Source: Candidatus Woesearchaeota archaeon
GTDB taxonomy: Archaea; Nanobdellota; Nanobdellia; Woesearchaeales; GCA-2686295
DNA length: 33,279 bases
Direction: 5' to 3'
NCBI GenBank assembly: GCA_016784125.1
Contig: JADHVI010000009.1
Location: forward strand, 1-33,279
Positions 29,950 through 33,279 of the stretch are shown in pieces. The notes below the pieces were generated by a model, which was not told the origin of the DNA, searched no databases, and saw only the letters and a program-made list of their open reading frames with translations. Position 1 is the first letter of the stretch. Each line of letters opens with the position of its first letter. Made by a program: the position numbers and the translations under genes.

Positions 29950-31020
29950 ATGGACCAATTTGACGCAGAATCATTCGAAATTCTAAATGAAGCAAAGCAA
30001 GCTCAGAAAGCTCTACGTTCAGAGAACTATCCAAAAGTTTCTGAATTTCTTCAGCACATGACAGGATTAGAAAGACATGAAATAGAAATATTACTAGCAG
30101 ATGTTAGGCTTCAAAGCGATCAAACATTATTTTTTGATTTAAAGGAATACACTGCTAAGATTTACGAAGAATTAAGAGTTGCAAAAGAAGATTTTGATAG
30201 ACAAGAATACAAAAAAGTTGGTAAATTATTAAAATTTATTATTTCAGTTGAAAAAAGTGCAATAAAAGAAAAAAAATCTCATTCTGCAGAGATTAAATTA
30301 GCAACAATCGTTGCATTAGATACGGCCATAATTATGACTATTCGCGGATTCTTAGATGCATATGTGCAGCAATTTGGAAAAACCGTTGATGCAGTTGAGT
30401 ATTATATGCATGTAGGTGGAGAAACAATTTCTACTATTGGTTCTTGGTTTAATTTCGGAAAAGAGAGTGAACAAGAATTAGTCCAAGAAAAAACAGAAAT
30501 GAAAAAAGAAGATGAACAAGGATACAAAACATATTCTGAACAACCAGTTGAAACAAATTGGACTTTTTATCAAGACAATAGTTGGCAACACACATATTCT
30601 GACTACTTATACTTTGTCTGTTTAGCAGCTTTAGCAGGAAAAGTAGTTCTGCGAGACCTTCCAAGGTATGTAAAAAGAAAGTTTAAACAACACTCAGTAA
30701 ACAAAGAAATGATGGTACTTCAAGCCAAAGTCCATAACTTACTCAAAACTGAATTATTATCAATAAGAGACATGATTAATTCAGAAACTACTAAAGTCAG
30801 AGAATTAGAACTTAAATTGAAACAACTTGATCAAAAGATATCCGGTATAAATCGTGATCATACTACAGTACAAGAATATAAAGAGGTTGTATCCATTTAT
30901 GAAGAATTAAAAAGAGAATCCTTAAGTAGAGTTCAAGAGACTAAAAAATTAATTCGCGTAGAAACAGAAAGAATAATACAACAAGCAGCAGAACATTTTG
31001 CTACTCAGATTCAAGCTTAA
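29950..31020 (+). CDS. Unknown protein with helical domains and two possible membrane segments
   Basis: 356 aa from ATG 29950 (ATG 29944 would add two residues but lies slightly too close to the TATA box). The N-terminal 110 residues are helical, with two similar units (AKQAQKALRSENYPKVSEFL and AKEDFDRQEYKKVGKLLKFI), suggesting a repeated helical hairpin. Hydrophobic stretches occur at about 117-134 (IKLATIVALDTAIIMTIRGF) and 220-232 (YLYFVCLAALAGKVVL), separated by a polar loop rich in E, Y and W. The C-terminal part (about 250-345) is coiled coil. It is divergent from ftsY and its stop overlaps that of pfdA. Function unknown; a membrane-anchored scaffold is one possibility. Confidence 0.65.
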   Translation: MDQFDAESFEILNEAKQAQKALRSENYPKVSEFLQHMTGLERHEIEILLADVRLQSDQTLFFDLKEYTAKIYEELRVAKEDFDRQEYKKVGKLLKFIISVEKSAIKEKKSHSAEIKLATIVALDTAIIMTIRGFLDAYVQQFGKTVDAVEYYMHVGGETISTIGSWFNFGKESEQELVQEKTEMKKEDEQGYKTYSEQPVETNWTFYQDNSWQHTYSDYLYFVCLAALAGKVVLRDLPRYVKRKFKQHSVNKEMMVLQAKVHNLLKTELLSIRDMINSETTKVRELELKLKQLDQKISGINRDHTTVQEYKEVVSIYEELKRESLSRVQETKKLIRVETERIIQQAAEHFATQIQA

Positions 31021-31427
31021 TTCTCTTTTTTAGAACCAGCTTCTTTTTTCATCAAGTCATGTTGCAATTCTTGGATTTTCTCGTACATTTGCTCGTAGTA
31101 CTGAACTGTTTCTTCCTTGTACTGTTCTAAATCTTTGAGTTGTACTTCTATGATTTTCTTTGCACCTTCAACGTTCTTATCAACTACTATATGATTACCA
31201 ACATTTACTTTTAGCTTATCCACATTTTCAAGCGTTGCTTCTGCAAAGATACCGTTAGCTACAGGCACCAATATTTTATCGCCTTTTTTCAAGTTCTTAA
31301 AATCATCTAATGATTTGATAATCTTGTTGATCTCCTCGGCATTACTTTCAATGCTTTGAAGGGTTTGACTTAGCTGTTGTATCTGCTTTTCTATCATCTG
31401 ATATTCCATTACTTTTTCCTGATCCAT
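31017..31427 (-). CDS. pfdA: Prefoldin subunit alpha
   Basis: 136 aa. Two coiled-coil helices (about 5-45 and 87-130) flank the beta hairpins KKGDKILVPVANGIFAEATL and DKLKVNVGNHIVVDKNVEGA, the signature of archaeal prefoldin alpha. It forms the alpha2-beta4 jellyfish chaperone that hands unfolded proteins to the thermosome. In archaea pfdA commonly lies beside ftsY; here a 356-aa gene on the other strand sits between them. It starts 2 bp after prs and its ribosome-binding site lies in the end of prs. The stop overlaps the convergent gene by 4 bp. Confidence 0.92.
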   Translation of the reverse strand: MDQEKVMEYQMIEKQIQQLSQTLQSIESNAEEINKIIKSLDDFKNLKKGDKILVPVANGIFAEATLENVDKLKVNVGNHIVVDKNVEGAKKIIEVQLKDLEQYKEETVQYYEQMYEKIQELQHDLMKKEAGSKKEN

Positions 31428-31429
31428 TT

Positions 31430-32359
31430 TTAATCTCCCGCCATTATCTGTTTGTCAAGTGTGCTCACAGATTTATTTTCATTTATATTTTTGATTGCCA
31501 TAGCTAATGCTTTGCTTATATCTAAAATCTTGATTTTCCCATCGTCTTTAGTTTTAATAGTGTTTGTCACTAAAATTTCCTTGGCAACAGATTTATTAAG
31601 TTTTTCAAGAGCATCGTTTGAGAAAACTGCGTGAGTTGCACAAAGATATACATTTTCAGCGCCAGCATCCTTAACCGCTTTTGTTGCTTGGCAAAGTGTA
31701 CCACCAGTATCAATCATATCATCAAATAATATTGCATTCTTGCCTTCTACATCTCCAACAATTCGCATTTCATCAATCTTATTATGCTCTGCTCTTCTCT
31801 TATCAATCATGGCTATTGGTGCGTCTAACTCTTTACTTAATCTGAGTGCCCGTTTTACTCCACCAGCATCTGGCGAAACAACAACCATGTTTTTCAAATT
31901 AATTTTTTTGAAATGCTTTGCAAATAATGGAAATGCCCATACATCATCTAATGGTATATCAAAAAACCCTTGAATTTGAGATGCATGAAGATCTATTGTG
32001 AGTATTTTATTAGCTCCCGCAACAGTTATCAGATTCGCGATTAACTTTGCACTAATAGGTTCACGTGCTTCAGCTTTCCTATCTTGTCTTCCATAACCAT
32101 AGTATGGAATTACTACGGTCACTCTGTTTGCAGATGCTCTTCTTGCAGCGTCAATCATCAACAATAATTCCATTATTGCTTCATTAGAATCAGTTGTTTG
32201 GATTATAAACACATCATGACCTCTAACAGTTTCGTTCAATTTGACGTATATTTCTCCACAAGCAAATTTCTTGATAGTAATATCAGTCAATTTTGTTTTC
32301 AGATGTTTAGCAATATCTTCAGAAAGTTCTGGATTTGCAGTTCCAGTTATTAATATCAT
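31430..32359 (-). CDS. prs: Ribose-phosphate pyrophosphokinase (PRPP synthetase)
   Basis: Makes PRPP from ribose 5-phosphate and ATP for nucleotide synthesis and salvage. 309 aa from ATG 32359; GAGGGG precedes it, and the TTG at 32374 overlaps aIF6 and is rejected. Key motifs: DAARRASANRVTVVIPYYGY and GRQDRKAEAREPI (ATP site), TIDLHASQIQGFFDIPLDDV (flexible loop and PP-binding His), VVSPDAGGVKRA, and the PRPP loop LFDDMIDTGGTL. The class I features suggest allosteric phosphate control as in bacteria. It sits between aIF6 and pfdA in one tight operon and links with rpiB and rpe. Confidence 0.96.
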   Translation of the reverse strand: MILITGTANPELSEDIAKHLKTKLTDITIKKFACGEIYVKLNETVRGHDVFIIQTTDSNEAIMELLLMIDAARRASANRVTVVIPYYGYGRQDRKAEAREPISAKLIANLITVAGANKILTIDLHASQIQGFFDIPLDDVWAFPLFAKHFKKINLKNMVVVSPDAGGVKRALRLSKELDAPIAMIDKRRAEHNKIDEMRIVGDVEGKNAILFDDMIDTGGTLCQATKAVKDAGAENVYLCATHAVFSNDALEKLNKSVAKEILVTNTIKTKDDGKIKILDISKALAMAIKNINENKSVSTLDKQIMAGD

Positions 32360-32363
32360 TTTT

Positions 32364-33035
32364 TTACCCCTCAATAAATCCCAATGCTTCTTCAGCGTTC
32401 ATTATTTCAGCTGGACCTGAACTCTCCCCAATTATCATGCTTTTCTTATTACAGAGAATTCCTGATCTCACATAAGGGACCCCTAAGTTTACAGTACCTG
32501 GAATTGTTTTGACTTTTAAAACTTTTTCAATAAATTTAATTTCATATGATGATGTGTCTCGATGAATCAGAGCTTTGTCTCTATTTGTGACTATGCAAGC
32601 ACCAGGTATCTCAGTATTTGCAATACTCATTTTTTCAACAGGCAAACCAAAAACTTCTTTGATTATTTTTATATCACTCGTCGAAAAATTCTCGTTGACT
32701 AACACTCCACTCTCACTTACAATGATATTGTTACCTAAGCATGTAAGATCGGTTTTCAAAACTTTATATTTAATCTTAAGCTTGTCCAATTCTTCTAACT
32801 CACTTTCAAAGGTGATGCCAGGCACTAATATTACATCATCATTTCCAGCTATAAAGACGCCGATTAGAGATGTGCCAGCAATATTAATTTTGTGAACTGG
32901 CAGTTCAAAAATTCTCTTGATTTCTTTAACAGTTTCATCACTAATTTCTTTACCAACTAAAATATAGTTGTTAGTTGCAAATCCAAATAGTCCAACATTA
33001 GGATTATTGTTAAAATCCATCATCGTAGTTGCCAT
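32364..33035 (-). CDS. eif6: Translation initiation factor aIF6
   Basis: Anti-association factor that binds the large ribosomal subunit. 223 aa made of the five pseudo-repeats of the IF6 pentein fold; repeat edges are visible as NPNVGLFGFATNNYILVG, SLIGVFIAGNDDVILVP, CLGNNIIVSESGVLVN, EIPGACIVTNRDKALIHRD and NLGVPYVRSGILCNKKSMII. The length is usual for archaea. The first ATG (33035) is 26 nt after the centre of TATA GTTTTAAAA (33057-33065), so the gene is leaderless; ATG codons 5 and 6 are alternatives. The stop sits just before the prs ATG. Confidence 0.95.
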   Translation of the reverse strand: MATTMMDFNNNPNVGLFGFATNNYILVGKEISDETVKEIKRIFELPVHKINIAGTSLIGVFIAGNDDVILVPGITFESELEELDKLKIKYKVLKTDLTCLGNNIIVSESGVLVNENFSTSDIKIIKEVFGLPVEKMSIANTEIPGACIVTNRDKALIHRDTSSYEIKFIEKVLKVKTIPGTVNLGVPYVRSGILCNKKSMIIGESSGPAEIMNAEEALGFIEG

Positions 33036-33066
33036 AGCCTCGAAGAATAATGATTGTTTTAAAAAG

Positions 33067-33279
33067 TTACTTGTTCTTGTTTAGAACGATACCTATCTCA
33101 CCAAAGTGTTCATCTTGCATTAAATCTATCTTTCTTTGGGTATCTAGGTGTAGAAGTGGTATAAATGTTAATACTTTATCTTCTTTTGAATCTGAAGGAA
33201 TTAATTGTGAGAAAGTCAGCTCAGTAGTTGATTTCGCAAAATAGTTTGTAATTTTACCATAAATATCCTTTATTATTAC
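33067..33279 (-). CDS. scpA: ScpA (segregation and condensation protein A), C-terminal part
   Basis: A partial gene; only its last 70 codons lie in the window, entering from the right edge and ending at TAA (33067-33069). The visible end shows the ScpA kleisin C-terminal winged helix: FSQLIPSDSKEDKVLTFIPL, then LHLDTQRKIDLMQDEHFGEI and GIVLNKNK, matching 'F.ALLEL..q.ki...Q...FgdI'. ScpA bridges the heads of the SMC ATPase in the chromosome-condensing complex with ScpB. The aIF6 TATA box lies a few bases beyond its stop. The N-terminal SMC-neck binding part cannot be seen here. Confidence 0.78.
   Translation of the reverse strand, partial: VIIKDIYGKITNYFAKSTTELTFSQLIPSDSKEDKVLTFIPLLHLDTQRKIDLMQDEHFGEIGIVLNKNK

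Noticed and set aside
29870-30034. A 55-residue N-terminal extension of FtsY with a hydrophobic stretch
   Set aside because: It overlaps the divergent gene and lies across both TATA boxes. ATG 29869 begins a typical amphipathic helix and has correct promoter spacing.
1-33279. CRISPR array, insertion sequence, prophage or integrase
   Set aside because: No regularly spaced direct repeats, transposase, integrase or phage structural genes were found. The short repeats noted are single-site operator candidates.

Overview
The window comes from an AT-rich archaeal chromosome, most likely a DPANN lineage of the Woesearchaeota type (inference from gene content, not from a marker phylogeny). Archaeal traits seen here are aIF6, prefoldin alpha, r-proteins S19e, L39e and L31e, a tRNA without encoded CCA, a class-III-like prepilin, and TATA boxes centred 26-27 nt before many start codons (leaderless genes). 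These are mixed with bacterial-type enzymes: GlmS, RpiB, MetK, a PlsB-like acyltransferase, a YqhQ/DUF1385 membrane protein and MnmC1.

Layout. 1-1287: the end of a RimB-like protease overlapping a RimK-like glutamate ligase with an extra C-terminal domain. 1435-4881: a winged-helix regulator, the acyltransferase, unknown proteins, tRNA-Arg(GCG) and a small membrane protein. One unknown gene there (3922-4344) seems to lack a normal start codon. 4954-6537: MnmC1 and a pilin-like pair. 6669-9772: a methyltransferase, a purine permease and RtcA. 9755-13749: a very large Lys-rich coiled-coil protein and GlmS. 13838-18812: small proteins, DUF1385, RpiB, a Nudix/ABM group and ribulose-phosphate epimerase. 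18849-22777: a coiled-coil protein, a co-translated pair of PLP enzymes and AlaX. 22913-23712: a ribbon-helix-helix (RHH)/Nudix pair. 23853-25293: the S19e-L39e-L31e operon. 25294-28084: an HPF-like protein, MetK and two unknowns. 28073-33279: FtsY, an unknown gene, prefoldin alpha, Prs, aIF6 and the end of ScpA.

How the genes fit together. RpiB, Rpe and Prs form a pentose-phosphate to PRPP set. A purine permease and several Nudix enzymes point to nucleotide salvage and clean-up, as expected of a host-dependent archaeon. Translation dominates the right half (r-proteins, aIF6, AlaX, FtsY, HPF-like). The archaeal cluster L31e-aIF6-LX-pfdA-ftsY is split and partly inverted.

The most unusual item is FtsY. 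The SRP-receptor GTPase carries a complete histidine-phosphatase-like domain between its Lys-rich N-terminus and its NG domain. Also notable are the tandem aminotransferases, the RHH/Nudix pair beside a perfect inverted repeat, and the probable ATA start. No CRISPR array, insertion sequence, phage gene or rRNA was seen, and no gene-free stretch exceeds 300 bases.
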